Below, piece by piece: positions 49,450-58,210 of a DNA stretch of 64,000 nucleotides (the first letter of the stretch is position 1; every line of letters starts with the position of its first letter). Origin of the DNA: Phycisphaerae bacterium (lineage in GTDB: Bacteria > Planctomycetota > Phycisphaerae > Phycisphaerales > UBA1924); the NCBI GenBank assembly GCA_016793805.1, contig JAEUIZ010000031.1:1-64000 (forward strand), read 5' to 3'. The notes under the pieces are model-generated. The model worked only from the letters and a program-made list of their open reading frames with translations, was not told the origin of the DNA and searched no databases. A program made the position numbers and the translations under genes.

Positions 49450-50691
49450 GTGATCGACCTCGACCACAACGCCACCACGCGCCCAAGCCCCGCCGTTGTC
49501 GCCGCCGTCACCGCCTCCCTCTCCACGTACTGGCACAACCCCTCCAGCATCCATCGCGCCGGCCAGGACGCCCGAAACCAGGTCGAACTCGCCCGCGCCG
49601 CACTCGCCTCGCTCGTCGCCGCCGATCCCAAGGAGATCATCTTCACCGCCAGCGGCACCGAGGCCATCGACCTCGCCATCCGCGGCTCCCTCGCCTCGCT
49701 CCCGCACGCGCCCACGCCCCCCGTCGTCGTCTCCACCGCCGTCGAGCACGCCGCCGTCCGCGACCTCCTCGGCCATCTCGCCACGCGAGGCCAGATCGAC
49801 CTCCGCCTCGCGCCCGTCTCGCGCGATGGGATCGTCGCTCCCGACTCCCTCGCGCCGCTCCTCGACGCCGCCTCCCTCTGCTCCATCCAGTGGGCCAACA
49901 ACGAGACCGGCATCATCCAGCCCGTCGCCCACATCGCCCGCCTCTGCCGCGAGAAGCGCGTCACCTTCCACACCGACGCCACCCAATGGATCGGCAAGGA
50001 ACCCATCGACTCGTCGTCGCCCGTCCCCGACCTCCTCTCCTTCGCCCCGCACAAGTTCCACGGCCCAAAGGGCGTCGGCGTCCTCCGCGTCCGCCGAGGC
50101 GTCCCGCTCGCGCCCACCCTCCTCGGCTCGCAGGAACTCGGCCGCCGCGGGGGCACCGAGAACGTCCCTGGCATCGTCGGTGCGGGCGTCGCCGCGCGCG
50201 AGGCCGTCGCCTTTCTCGCCGATCCCTCGCTCCGCACGCAACAGGCCGCGCTCCGCGACCGCTTCGAGGCCGCCATCCTCGCCGCCATCCCCGACGCCGT
50301 CGTCCACGGGCGCGCCGCCCCGCGGCTCTGGAACACCTCCAACATCGCCTTCCCTCGCCTCCAGGCCGAGGCCATCCTCCTCATGCTCAGCGAGCGCGGC
50401 GTCTGCGCTTCCGCCGGCGCCGCGTGCTCCTCCGGCTCCCTCGATCCTTCCCCCGTCCTCCTCGCCATGGGCATCCCCCCCGAACTCGCCATCGGTTCCG
50501 TCCGCTTCAGCCTCGGCCGAGACACCACCGTCGCCGAGATCCACGCCGCCGCCGCCATCGTCATCGAGTGCGCCAATCGCCTCCGCGCGTCGTTCGAGTG
50601 CTCCGCCCCGAATCCCGCGAGCCGCACTTCCCAATCACCCATCGCGTCGCCACACCCTTCGCACCGCCAATCGGATAGTCTTTCACCATGA
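49450..50691 (+). CDS. Cysteine desulfurase (NifS/IscS-like)
   Basis: A 413-residue PLP enzyme that removes sulfur from cysteine for Fe-S or thio-cofactor assembly. Motifs in order are DLDHNATTRPSPAVV, FTASGTEAIDLAI, WANNETGIIQPV, the Schiff-base lysine in FAPHKFHGPKG, GRRGGTENVPGIV and the catalytic-cysteine loop CASAGAACSSGS. The GTG at 49450 is the family start. About 40 Ser/Pro-rich residues at the C-terminus are unconserved. No iscU follows; the stop overlaps the next start (ATGA). Confidence 0.94.
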   Translation: MIDLDHNATTRPSPAVVAAVTASLSTYWHNPSSIHRAGQDARNQVELARAALASLVAADPKEIIFTASGTEAIDLAIRGSLASLPHAPTPPVVVSTAVEHAAVRDLLGHLATRGQIDLRLAPVSRDGIVAPDSLAPLLDAASLCSIQWANNETGIIQPVAHIARLCREKRVTFHTDATQWIGKEPIDSSSPVPDLLSFAPHKFHGPKGVGVLRVRRGVPLAPTLLGSQELGRRGGTENVPGIVGAGVAAREAVAFLADPSLRTQQAALRDRFEAAILAAIPDAVVHGRAAPRLWNTSNIAFPRLQAEAILLMLSERGVCASAGAACSSGSLDPSPVLLAMGIPPELAIGSVRFSLGRDTTVAEIHAAAAIVIECANRLRASFECSAPNPASRTSQSPIASPHPSHRQSDSLSP

Positions 50692-51428
50692 GCCGAAACC
50701 CCTACGCCCACCCCGAGCCCGAGCCCATCGTCCACGCCCGCGTCTCCGCGCTCGCCGTCTCCTCCATCGTCTTCTCCCTCCTCTGCTGCATCCCGGGCTT
50801 CGGCCTCATCGGCGCGATCCTCGGCGGCGCCGGCATCGTCAGGATCTCCGGCTCACGCGGCCGACTCTCCGGACGAACCCTCGCCTTCTTCGGCCTCGTC
50901 CTCGGGCTCCTCGGCACCGTCCTCTGGCTCGCCCTCGCCATCGGCGCCCAGCGCGCCGGCAACGCCTACATGCGCGAGGTCGTCCAGCCCGCCCTCGCCG
51001 CCACCCGCGCCGTCGAGGCCAAGGACTTCTCTCCCGTCCGCCAACTCCTCGACCCCAAGGTCGCCGAGACCCTCACCGACCAGGACATCGCCGCCTTCCG
51101 CGACGCCCTCCTCGCCGAGGCCGGCGCCATCAAGGGCATGCCCTCCAAACTCAACTTCGAACAAATCTTCAACCAGCCCAAGGGTCGAACCACGCCCAGC
51201 GGCAACGCCGTCATCGCCCTCCCGCTCCCCGTCGAGTTCGACAAGTCCCAGGGCATGATCATCCTCGAAACCAAGCGCCCAGAGGCCTTCTGGGAGGTCA
51301 TCACCTCCGGCGGCACCCTCAAGGGCGCCCTCCAGAACTTCGGTGTCGCCATCAAAGGCAAGGAGTTCTGGCTCGTTCCTCAGCCCGCGCCCTCCTCTCC
51401 AGCCCCGCCCAAGCCCCCGCCCACCTAG
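50688..51428 (+). CDS. DUF4190-like membrane protein
   Basis: A 246-residue protein. Residues 20-85 form two membrane helices of the DUF4190 type (SALAVSSIVFSLLCCIPGF, then GRTLAFFGLVLGLLGTVLWL). A soluble C-terminal domain follows (VVQPALAATRAVEAKDFSPV..., VIALPLPVEFDKSQGMIILE) and a Pro-rich end. The function is unknown. It overlaps the desulfurase by four bases, so the two are translationally coupled. Confidence 0.75.
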   Translation: MSRNPYAHPEPEPIVHARVSALAVSSIVFSLLCCIPGFGLIGAILGGAGIVRISGSRGRLSGRTLAFFGLVLGLLGTVLWLALAIGAQRAGNAYMREVVQPALAATRAVEAKDFSPVRQLLDPKVAETLTDQDIAAFRDALLAEAGAIKGMPSKLNFEQIFNQPKGRTTPSGNAVIALPLPVEFDKSQGMIILETKRPEAFWEVITSGGTLKGALQNFGVAIKGKEFWLVPQPAPSSPAPPKPPPT

Positions 51429-51438
51429 CCGCTCACCT

Positions 51439-51511
51439 CCCCCCCCCCCCCGAGCGTTCACCTTCGCTTCCCTCCGCTCTTCATTTGCTGCTTTGCCTCT
51501 TTGCTGCTTTG
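51439..51511. repeat. C run and 12-bp direct repeat between genes
   Basis: A run of 13 C (51439-51451) is followed by a perfect direct repeat TTTGCTGCTTTG at 51484-51495 and 51500-51511, in the 95-base gap before the MlaF-like gene. No Shine-Dalgarno is evident before the ATG at 51524, so the repeat sits where leader signals should be. It may be a slippage product or a protein-binding site. Confidence 0.6.
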
Positions 51512-51523
51512 AGCCTCGCTCCC

Positions 51524-52411
51524 ATGTCCCCCGCCCCCATCATCTCCTGCCAGAACGTCGTCAAGCGCTTCGACGGCCGCGCCGTCCTCGACGGCATCAA
51601 CCTCGACATCCTCCCCGGTGAGACCATGGTCATCATGGGCGGCTCCGGCTCCGGCAAGTCCACCCTCCTCCGCCTCATCATCGGGTCCTTCAAGCCCGAC
51701 GACGGTCGCATCCTCATGTTCGGCCAGGACCTCACCGCCCTCGACGACGACGGGCTCAACCAGGTCCGCAAGCGCTTCGGCATCCTCTTCCAGTCCGGCG
51801 CCCTCTTCAACTCCATGACCCTCCGCGAGAACGTCGCCCTCCCCCTCATCGAGCACACCGCGCTCGGCCGCGAGATCATCGACATCCAGGTCAAGATCAA
51901 ACTCGAACTCGTCGGGCTCCGCGAGCACGCCGACAAGTACCCCGCCCAGATCTCCGGCGGCATGAAAAAACGCGCCGGCCTCGCCCGCGCCCTCGCCCTC
52001 GACCCGCGCATCCTCTTCTACGACGAGCCCTCCGCCGGCCTCGACCCCGTCACCTCCGCCGAGATCGACCGCCTCATCATCGACCTCTCCAAAAAACTCG
52101 GCGTCACCAGCGTCGTCGTCACCCACGAGATGGATTCCGCCTTCGCCATCGCCGACCGCATGGCCATGCTCGACAAGGGCCGGATGCTCACCGTCCAGCC
52201 TCGCCAGTGGTTCGATGACCTCCGCAAGACCTCCGCCGCCGACGCCGCGACGCTCCCCGAGGACCAGCGCCTCATCCGCCAGTTCCTGCGCGGCGACGCC
52301 GAGGGCCCGATCACCAAGCGCCGCGCCGCCACCAACTACGCCGACGACCTCCTCGGCGGCGTCGCCGTCGAGGTCGTCGCCCCAAGCGTCGAGGCCACCC
52401 GCTCCGCGTAG
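51524..52411 (+). CDS. MlaF-like ABC transporter ATP-binding protein
   Basis: A 295-residue ATPase of the Mla/Mce phospholipid-transport type. Walker A is GGSGSGKST, the signature is ISGGMKKR (the Mla variant rather than LSGGQ), Walker B is ILFYDEPSAGLDPVTSAE and the H-loop is VVVTHEMDSAF. The C-terminus beyond residue 245 (RRAATNYADDLLGG...) is an extension. Its permease (MlaE) and MCE-domain partner should be nearby in most bacteria but are not in this window. Substrate inference is from the ATPase type only. Confidence 0.88.
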   Translation: MSPAPIISCQNVVKRFDGRAVLDGINLDILPGETMVIMGGSGSGKSTLLRLIIGSFKPDDGRILMFGQDLTALDDDGLNQVRKRFGILFQSGALFNSMTLRENVALPLIEHTALGREIIDIQVKIKLELVGLREHADKYPAQISGGMKKRAGLARALALDPRILFYDEPSAGLDPVTSAEIDRLIIDLSKKLGVTSVVVTHEMDSAFAIADRMAMLDKGRMLTVQPRQWFDDLRKTSAADAATLPEDQRLIRQFLRGDAEGPITKRRAATNYADDLLGGVAVEVVAPSVEATRSA

Positions 52412-52417
52412 CCCGCC

Positions 52418-53104
52418 CTAGAACGCGAACAGCGCCTCCAGCACGCGCGGCACCAGCCCCTTCTTCGCCGTCTCGTTCACCTGCCCCTCGTTCCGAGTCA
52501 CCAGGTTCAGGCTCGCCAGTTGGCTCGACAGCACCGTGTTGTTCTCCGTCACGTCCTGCTGCCGACACACCCCCGTCAGCACCGTCGCCTGCGTCTCCTT
52601 GTTCTTGTCGATCGTCTTCCGCGCCTCGAGCACCAGCGTCCCGTTCGGCTTCACGTCGATGATCTCCGCCTGGATCTTCATCGACAGCCGATCGTTCCGC
52701 TGGAACGAGCCCTTCCCGGCGAACTTCTGGTTCGACACCGCGTCGATCAGTTTCAGGTTCGTCAGGTCCCCGGCACGCAACTGCAACTCCAGCAACTTCC
52801 ACGGGTCGATCACCCCGTTGAGGCTCGACTCCAGGTCGTACTTCTTGTCCGTCTTGAGCGACTGGTCCGCCGTCTGCTGGCTCGACTCCTCCACCAGGAT
52901 CGTCACCAGGTCGTGGATCTTGAACTCCCGCGGCTTCGGGGGCCGAACCGTGAACAGGCTCACCCCTTGCAACGGCGACACGTACTCCGCCTCCAGCGGC
53001 TCCACCACCGGACGCTCCGGCAACAACTGGCTCTGACCCAGCGCCGGAAGCGCCGCCACGGCCGCCGCCAACGCCCCATGCACCGCCGACGCCGCTCGTC
53101 TCAT
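52418..53104 (-). CDS. flgH: Flagellar L-ring protein FlgH, without a visible lipobox
   Basis: FlgH forms the L ring around the flagellar rod in the outer membrane. The 228-residue protein carries FKIHDLVTILVEESSQQTADQS, FAGKGSFQRNDRLSMKI and the conserved end RNEGQVNETAKKGLVPRVLE. The N-terminus (ALAAAVAALPALGQSQ) is a normal signal peptide with no lipobox cysteine, although FlgH is usually a lipoprotein. The ATG overlaps the flgA stop by four bases. flgI should follow but the next gene is convergent and unrelated. Confidence 0.92.
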   Translation of the reverse strand: MRRAASAVHGALAAAVAALPALGQSQLLPERPVVEPLEAEYVSPLQGVSLFTVRPPKPREFKIHDLVTILVEESSQQTADQSLKTDKKYDLESSLNGVIDPWKLLELQLRAGDLTNLKLIDAVSNQKFAGKGSFQRNDRLSMKIQAEIIDVKPNGTLVLEARKTIDKNKETQATVLTGVCRQQDVTENNTVLSSQLASLNLVTRNEGQVNETAKKGLVPRVLEALFAF

Positions 53105-54126
53105 CTCACGCCCTCCGACGACACGATCCCTCGACCCGGCGAGTCCATCCGCGCCAGGAACGTCGGGCCGCCCTCCAGACCCTCGCACGGCGTCAGTTCG
53201 CCCACCCGCGCCGCCGCCAGCGCCCTCGCCTTCGTCGTCACCACCACGCTCCCCGCCACGCTCCGAACCTGGATGATCTCGCCCTTCCGCGCCGCCATCG
53301 GCTGCACCAACGACTCCGCGTCGATCGCCTCGCCCGCCGCCAGCGCCCGTCGGGCCGTCCGCCCCGCCACATCCGCGCGAGTCAATGCCATTCCCTCCCG
53401 CCCGTCCCACGCCGCCCATCGCGCCTCGAGCGCCACATCGCCCTCCGTCAGCACGTGCCCGCGACGGATCGCCCCTCGCGCCGTCAAGACCTCGCGCCGC
53501 ACCTCCACGCCCACTCGAATCGTCCGCTCCGCCACCACGCGATCCCGGTCGTACAGCGCCACCGCCAGCGGCAGCCGCTCCGACACGCTCCCCACACGCA
53601 CCTCCAGCGTCCGGCCGTCCGCCGACAGCCCCAGGATGTCCTCGTCCCCCGGCGAGAAGGTCACGCGAATGTCCCCGGCCTCGACGCCCGCCATCGAGCG
53701 CAGCCGCGACTCAATCCCCGCGCGAACCGTCCCCGCACGCGGCACCTCCAACGCCGGCGGCTTCGGTGCCGCCTCCTTCGCTCCAGCCCTCCCCGATTCC
53801 ACGCGGATCAGCCGGCAACTCGCGCCGCGGAGCACCACGCGACCCCAGTTCACGCGCCCCCCTCCGCCCCCAGCCCCACCCTGCTCCAGGATCTCGCGCA
53901 CCTGCTCCACGCCCAGCGTCGTCGCCGTCGCCCCGGCCCCCAGCACCACCGTTCCCGCCAGCGCCCGCGCCTCCGGCCCGGTCAGCACCGCCACCCGCTC
54001 CAGCGTCACCGGCGCCGACGCCTCCACCCGCGCCGCCGCACGCAACTCGATCGTGCTCTGGCCCGCCGCCGCCGACGCCAGCGCCAGCCCGACGATCCCC
54101 GCGATCCACCCTCTCGCTCGCCGCAT
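53101..54126 (-). CDS. flgA: Flagellar P-ring chaperone FlgA, SAF domain
   Basis: FlgA is a periplasmic chaperone for P-ring assembly. The 341-residue protein has a signal peptide (IAGIVGLALASAAAGQS), a variable N-terminal half with a Gly-rich stretch (EQGGAGGGGGRVNWG) and a C-terminal SAF domain (LTARGAIRRGHVLTEGDVAL, DVAGRTARRALAAGEAI, VVVTTKARALAAARVGE). FlgA is commonly 220-250 residues; the added N-terminal domain is characteristic of planctomycetal forms as far as I recall. It precedes flgH with a four-base overlap and follows flgG. Confidence 0.87.
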   Translation of the reverse strand: MRRARGWIAGIVGLALASAAAGQSTIELRAAARVEASAPVTLERVAVLTGPEARALAGTVVLGAGATATTLGVEQVREILEQGGAGGGGGRVNWGRVVLRGASCRLIRVESGRAGAKEAAPKPPALEVPRAGTVRAGIESRLRSMAGVEAGDIRVTFSPGDEDILGLSADGRTLEVRVGSVSERLPLAVALYDRDRVVAERTIRVGVEVRREVLTARGAIRRGHVLTEGDVALEARWAAWDGREGMALTRADVAGRTARRALAAGEAIDAESLVQPMAARKGEIIQVRSVAGSVVVTTKARALAAARVGELTPCEGLEGGPTFLARMDSPGRGIVSSEGVR

Positions 54127-54177
54127 CGCCGACCCCTTCCGCTCACGCCTCGCCCGGAGCGCCGCCCGGCGCGCCGA

Positions 54178-54984
54178 CTACCGCCGCAACTGCGCGATCG
54201 CCCGCAGCGTGTCGTCCGCCGCTCGGATCGTGTTGCTGTTCATCTCGAACGCCCGCTGCGTCCGGATCATCTCGATCAACTCGTACGTCGGGTCCACGTT
54301 CGACGCCTCGACGAAGTTCTGCCGGATCCGACCCCGGTTCTCCGACGCCGGGCTCCCCTCGATCGCCGGGCCCGACGCCACCGTCTCCACGAACAGGTTC
54401 TCGCCCACCTGCTTCAGACCCGCCGGGTTCACGAACGTGGTCAACTGGATCTGCCCCTGCTCCGTCGGCTCCGTCGAGCCCGGCTGCAGCACCTGCACCT
54501 TCCCGTCCGACGTGATCTTCACGCTGATCGCGTCCGCCGGAATGGTGATCGGCGGGTCCAGCCGCCGCCCCTGGTCGTTCGCCAGCACCAGCTCCCCGTC
54601 CGCGTTCAGCGAGAAGCCGCCCGCCCGCGTGTACGCCGTCCCGTTCCCCAGCGCGTCCTCCACCACCACCTTGAAAAACCCGTCCCCCTCGATCGCCAGG
54701 TCGTACGGCCGGTTCGTGTTGATCAGCGACCCCTGCTCGAAACTCACCTGCGTCCCCGACACCTTCACCCCGAGCCCCACGTACAACCCCGTCGGGCTCT
54801 GGTCCCCCTGCGCGTTCTCCACCCCGGGCTGCGCACGCTCCATGTAGAGCAGGTCCTGGAAGTTCGCCCGGCTCGCCTTGAACCCGTTCGTGTTCACGTT
54901 CGCCAGGTTGTTCGCGATCACGTCCAGTTTCGTGTTCAGCGCCGACAGCCCCGTGGCCGCCGATTGCAACGCGATGTTCGCCAT
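54178..54984 (-). CDS. flgG: Flagellar distal rod protein FlgG
   Basis: FlgG builds the distal rod. The 268-residue protein starts MANIALQSAATGLSALNTKL, with the rod signature DVIANNLANVNTNGFKASRA, then YDLAIEGDGFFKV and the C-terminal rod motif EASNVDPTYELIEMIRTQRA. The ATG at 54984 has GGAGG eight bases upstream; a Met further upstream would add nine unconserved residues. Length is normal for FlgG (about 262). The gene order flgF-flgG-flgA-flgH is seen in other Planctomycetota and in alphaproteobacteria. Confidence 0.95.
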   Translation of the reverse strand: MANIALQSAATGLSALNTKLDVIANNLANVNTNGFKASRANFQDLLYMERAQPGVENAQGDQSPTGLYVGLGVKVSGTQVSFEQGSLINTNRPYDLAIEGDGFFKVVVEDALGNGTAYTRAGGFSLNADGELVLANDQGRRLDPPITIPADAISVKITSDGKVQVLQPGSTEPTEQGQIQLTTFVNPAGLKQVGENLFVETVASGPAIEGSPASENRGRIRQNFVEASNVDPTYELIEMIRTQRAFEMNSNTIRAADDTLRAIAQLRR

Positions 54985-55082
54985 GCCAACGTCCTCCAAC
55001 CCGCCCCACACGCCCCGGGCCTGTCCCCAACAAGCCCATCAAGTCTCGTGCTCACTCGGCCCCGCGCCCACGCCGCCCTGCG

Positions 55083-55850
55083 CTACGTCCCAACCCTGCC
55101 AAGCCCGTTGATCGCCCGATCCATCAGCCGATCATGCGTCTGCACCATCGTCATGTTCGATTCCGCCGCCCGCCCCGCGTCCGTCACCGCCATCAGCGCC
55201 GCCACCGGGTCCACCGCCGACTGCTCGATCATCTGCTGCCGAACTCTCGACGCGCCGCGCGGCCCCATCGCCTCCTCCGGCACCGCGAACAGCCCGTGCC
55301 CGGCCTTCCGCAGCACCCCCGCGTCCTCCACCGTCGCCACACGCAGCCGACCGATCGCCGCCCCGTTCTGCCGGATCGTCCCGCTCGCGTCCACCGTCAC
55401 CTTCGCCCCGCTCGAGATCACGATCGGCCCGTTCGACTCATCCAGCACCGGCAGCCCGCTCGCCGCCTGCACCAGCCGACCGTTCCCGTCGCGCGTCAGC
55501 CGTCCGTCACGGGTCAGCCGAATCCCCTCGCCCTCCGCCGCACGCACCACGAAGTACCCCGCGCCCTCGATCGCCAGGTCCAGCGGATTCGCCGTCGCCG
55601 ACAACGCCCCCTGCGCCTGCCCCGTCCGCGTCGCCGCCGCGAACACCCCGCCCCCAAGCCGCTCCATCAACTCGTTACCCGCCACGCGCTCCAGCCCCCG
55701 CTCGACCCGCTCGCAGTCCCGTTGCCGCACGTCCGCAAAGTCCGGCTTGAACCCCACCGTCCCGACGTTCGCAAGGTTGTTTGCCGCGACGTCCATCCGG
55801 TACAGGCTCGTCAGAACCCCCGACGCCGAGATCTGCATCCCGTAGTTCAT
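55083..55850 (-). CDS. flgF: Flagellar proximal rod protein FlgF-like
   Basis: A 255-residue flagellar rod protein with the N-terminal signature GVLTSLYRMDVAANNLANVG, NPLDLAIEGAGYFVV and the C-terminal heptad tail (EQSAVDPVAALMAVTDAGRA). It is followed by flgG and is shorter and more diverged at the start, so FlgF is the better name than a second FlgG. The start overlaps the stop of a 76-residue ORF by four bases. Confidence 0.9.
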   Translation of the reverse strand: MNYGMQISASGVLTSLYRMDVAANNLANVGTVGFKPDFADVRQRDCERVERGLERVAGNELMERLGGGVFAAATRTGQAQGALSATANPLDLAIEGAGYFVVRAAEGEGIRLTRDGRLTRDGNGRLVQAASGLPVLDESNGPIVISSGAKVTVDASGTIRQNGAAIGRLRVATVEDAGVLRKAGHGLFAVPEEAMGPRGASRVRQQMIEQSAVDPVAALMAVTDAGRAAESNMTMVQTHDRLMDRAINGLGRVGT

Positions 55851-56077
55851 GCGCTCTTCCTCGCGCCGTCGCTGCGCGAGTCGCGCCCGCCCTGCGCCGA
55901 CCCTAACCCGCGCACCGCCTCGCCCCGATGCACCGCCGCCGCCACCCGTGCTACCCGCACTAACTCACCTCCCAGACGCCCAGACGCCAGCGCAGCGGCC
56001 AACTCCGCGTTCAGCGACCGCGCCTCGACTCCTCCGGGCACCCGCTCCGCCCCACTCGCACTCGGCTCGGCACGCAT
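55847..56077 (-). CDS. Small hypothetical protein at the head of the flg operon
   Basis: A 76-residue ORF whose stop overlaps the flgF start by four bases (ATGA), as in the coupled pairs elsewhere here. It has a helical middle (NAELAAALASGRLGGELVRVARVAAAVH) and Arg/Gly-rich ends, no cysteine and no membrane helix. I recognise no family. Position suggests a flagellar assembly helper or regulator, but an artefact of GC bias cannot be excluded. Confidence 0.5.
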   Translation of the reverse strand: MRAEPSASGAERVPGGVEARSLNAELAAALASGRLGGELVRVARVAAAVHRGEAVRGLGSAQGGRDSRSDGARKSA

Positions 56078-56218
56078 CGGCTGGCTCCTGGTCCAGTCCC
56101 GACCATCTCAACCAGCGTGCCAAGCCGTGCCGACCCGCCGCCGCCGACGTTGGACCCTCCCGGCGACCGGTGCGGAAGGCCTTGAGTTAGTCCGATAATG
56201 TTTTCCGGCTTAGGCCGC

Positions 56219-56263
56219 TCGACTTTTCAAACGAGCGTTCTAAACTCGCATTTGAAACGAGCG
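56219..56263 (+). promoter_or_regulatory. Likely promoter and operator of the TetR-controlled efflux operon
   Basis: TCGACT (56219-56224) and TAAACT (56241-56246) are spaced by 16 bases as weak -35/-10 boxes. Two near-identical 11-mers, TCAAACGAGCG at 56227-56237 and TGAAACGAGCG at 56253-56263, sit inside the spacer and just after the -10. A repressor bound there would block the promoter, the usual autoregulation by a TetR protein encoded just downstream. Confidence 0.5.
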
Positions 56264-56267
56264 CTTG

Positions 56268-57038
56268 ATGTCCGCGATTTCCCCCAACGACTTCGGCTTG
56301 CCGGCACCCGGGACGACCCTGGAGGAGTCGACGCGGGCGAAGTTGATCACGGCCGCCGGTGAGGTGTTCGCGGAGGTGGGGTTCCGCGATGCGACGGTGC
56401 GCGAGATTTGTGCGCGCGCGGGGGCGAACCTGGCAGCGGTCAACTACCACTTCCGGGACAAACTCGGGTTGTACCGCGAGGTGCTGGCGTGCGCGGGGCG
56501 AGAGGCCGTGACGAAGTATCCGCCGGGGGCGGGGGTGACGGAGTCGTCGCCGGTGGCGGATCGGCTCGGGGCGTTCGTCTCGAACTATCTCAAGCGGCTG
56601 TTCGATCAGGGCCGCCCGGCGTGGCACGGGAAGTTGATGTGCCGGGAGATGATCGACCCGACGGAGGTGCTCGACGACCTGACGGAATCGTTCATTCGCC
56701 CGCAGTACCAGCGGTTGTGCGGGATCGTGCGCGAGGTGCTGGGCTCGTCGGCGACGGAGGAGCGGGTTCGGCTGGGGGCCGCGAGCGTGGTGGGGCAGTG
56801 CCTGTTCTACAAGCACGCGGCGGCGGTGCTGGCGCGGCTTGAGCCGGGATGGGACCCGACGGGCGAGGGGCGTGATCGGTTGGCGGAGCACATCACGGGG
56901 TTTGCGCTGGCTGGGCTGGAAGGGATGAGAGGCCGGGAGGGGTCGGTGGCGGTGCGCCCCGAGGCGTCGGGGCCGAGGGTGGATCTGTCACCGGCGGAGC
57001 GTTCGCCGGGCGTGGTCCGGGACGGGGGGATGCCATGA
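56268..57038 (+). CDS. TetR-family transcriptional regulator (CerR/DUF1956 type)
   Basis: A 256-residue repressor. The helix-turn-helix is in the N-terminus (AKLITAAGEVFAEVGF, TVREICARAGANLAAVNYHF). The C-terminal ligand domain (HGKLMCREMIDPTEVLDDL, LRLCGIVREVLG-like) matches the CerR/DUF1956 group that controls efflux or adaptor-type transporters (YbiH/CerR). The ATG at 56268 is chosen over a TTG one codon earlier. The stop overlaps the first permease (ATGA). Its inferred operator is at 56219-56263. Confidence 0.9.
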   Translation: MSAISPNDFGLPAPGTTLEESTRAKLITAAGEVFAEVGFRDATVREICARAGANLAAVNYHFRDKLGLYREVLACAGREAVTKYPPGAGVTESSPVADRLGAFVSNYLKRLFDQGRPAWHGKLMCREMIDPTEVLDDLTESFIRPQYQRLCGIVREVLGSSATEERVRLGAASVVGQCLFYKHAAAVLARLEPGWDPTGEGRDRLAEHITGFALAGLEGMRGREGSVAVRPEASGPRVDLSPAERSPGVVRDGGMP

Positions 57039-58210
57039 ACCGGATCGCGCTGCGGATGCTGGTGGGGGACCGGGCGAAGTACCTGGCGATCATCATGGGG
57101 GTGGCGTTCGCGTCGCTGCTCATCACGCAGCAGGCGTCGATCTTTGTTGGGCTGATGACACGGACGTTCGGGTTCATCACGGACACGTCTCGGCCGGACG
57201 TGTGGGTGATGGATCCGAAGGTGCAGTACGTGGACGACATCAAGCCGGTGCAGGACACGATGCTGTATCGGGTGCGCGGTGTGGCCGGGGTGGAGTGGGC
57301 GACGCCGCTGTACAAGGGGTTGCTCAAGGCGCGGCTGTCGAACGGGAACTTCCAGACGTGCATCGTGGTGGGGCTGGACGACGCGACGCTGACGGGGGGT
57401 CCGCCGGTGATGCTGGAGGGGACGCTGGCGGATCTTCGGCGGTCGGAGGGGGTGATCGTGGACGAGGAGGGGGCGAAGGGCCGGCTGGCGCGGATGCCGA
57501 TGGACGAGCAGGGGAGGCCGATCAAGGGCGCGAAGCCGATCCCGATCGGGATCGGTGACACGCTGGAGTTGAACGATCGTCGTGCGGTGGTGGTTGGGGT
57601 GTGCCGGGTGTCTCGGACGTTCCAGAGCCAGCCGGTGATCTACACGACGTACACGCGGGCGACGCAGTTTGCGCCGCGGGAGCGGAAGTTGCTGTCGTTC
57701 GTGACGGCGGGCGCGGCGGAGGGGGTGTCGCCCCGGGAGTTGTGCGAGCGGATCCAGTCGCAGACGGGGCTGGCGGCGTTCACGCGGGACGAGTTCTCGT
57801 GGAAGACGGTGCTGTACTTCATGAAGTACACGGGGATCCCGATCAACTTCGGGATCGCGGTGGCGCTGGGGTTCCTGGTGGGGACGGCGATCGCGGGGCA
57901 GACGTTCTACCAGTTCACGCTGGACAACCTCCGGCACTTCGGGACGCTCAAGGCGATGGGCGCGGGGAACCTGCGGCTGCTGCGGATGGTGCTGCTGCAG
58001 GCGCTGGTGGTGGGGGTGGTGGGGTACGGGCTCGGGGTGGGGGCGGCGTCGATGTTCGGGCGGCTGGCGGGCCCGACGCAACTGAGTTTCCGGCTGCTGT
58101 GGCAGACCTTGGCGGGGACGGGGGCGGCGGTGGCGCTGATCTGCGTGATCGCGTCGCTGATCAGTGTCCAGCGGGTGATGCGGCTGGAGCCGGGGGTGGT
58201 GTTCAAATGA
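57035..58210 (+). CDS. ABC exporter permease, FtsX/DevC-like (copy 1)
   Basis: A 391-residue permease with one N-terminal helix (YLAIIMGVAFASLLITQQAS), a large periplasmic domain (VDDIKPVQDTMLYRVRGVAG...) and three C-terminal helices in the FtsX domain (FYQFTLDNLRHFGTLKAMGA). This is the DevC/MacB-type layout, the permease of tripartite efflux pumps. It is paralogous to the next gene throughout and probably forms a heterodimer with it. Start and stop both show overlaps with neighbours. Confidence 0.88.
   Translation: MNRIALRMLVGDRAKYLAIIMGVAFASLLITQQASIFVGLMTRTFGFITDTSRPDVWVMDPKVQYVDDIKPVQDTMLYRVRGVAGVEWATPLYKGLLKARLSNGNFQTCIVVGLDDATLTGGPPVMLEGTLADLRRSEGVIVDEEGAKGRLARMPMDEQGRPIKGAKPIPIGIGDTLELNDRRAVVVGVCRVSRTFQSQPVIYTTYTRATQFAPRERKLLSFVTAGAAEGVSPRELCERIQSQTGLAAFTRDEFSWKTVLYFMKYTGIPINFGIAVALGFLVGTAIAGQTFYQFTLDNLRHFGTLKAMGAGNLRLLRMVLLQALVVGVVGYGLGVGAASMFGRLAGPTQLSFRLLWQTLAGTGAAVALICVIASLISVQRVMRLEPGVVFK

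Noticed and set aside
56100-56260. Replication origin at the sharp change of strand composition
   Set aside because: No dnaA, dnaN or cluster of DnaA boxes is present, and similar changes occur elsewhere in the window.
56187-56891. Minus-strand open frame of 234 codons over the TetR gene
   Set aside because: Arg/His/Pro-rich shadow of a gene with a clear helix-turn-helix on the other strand.
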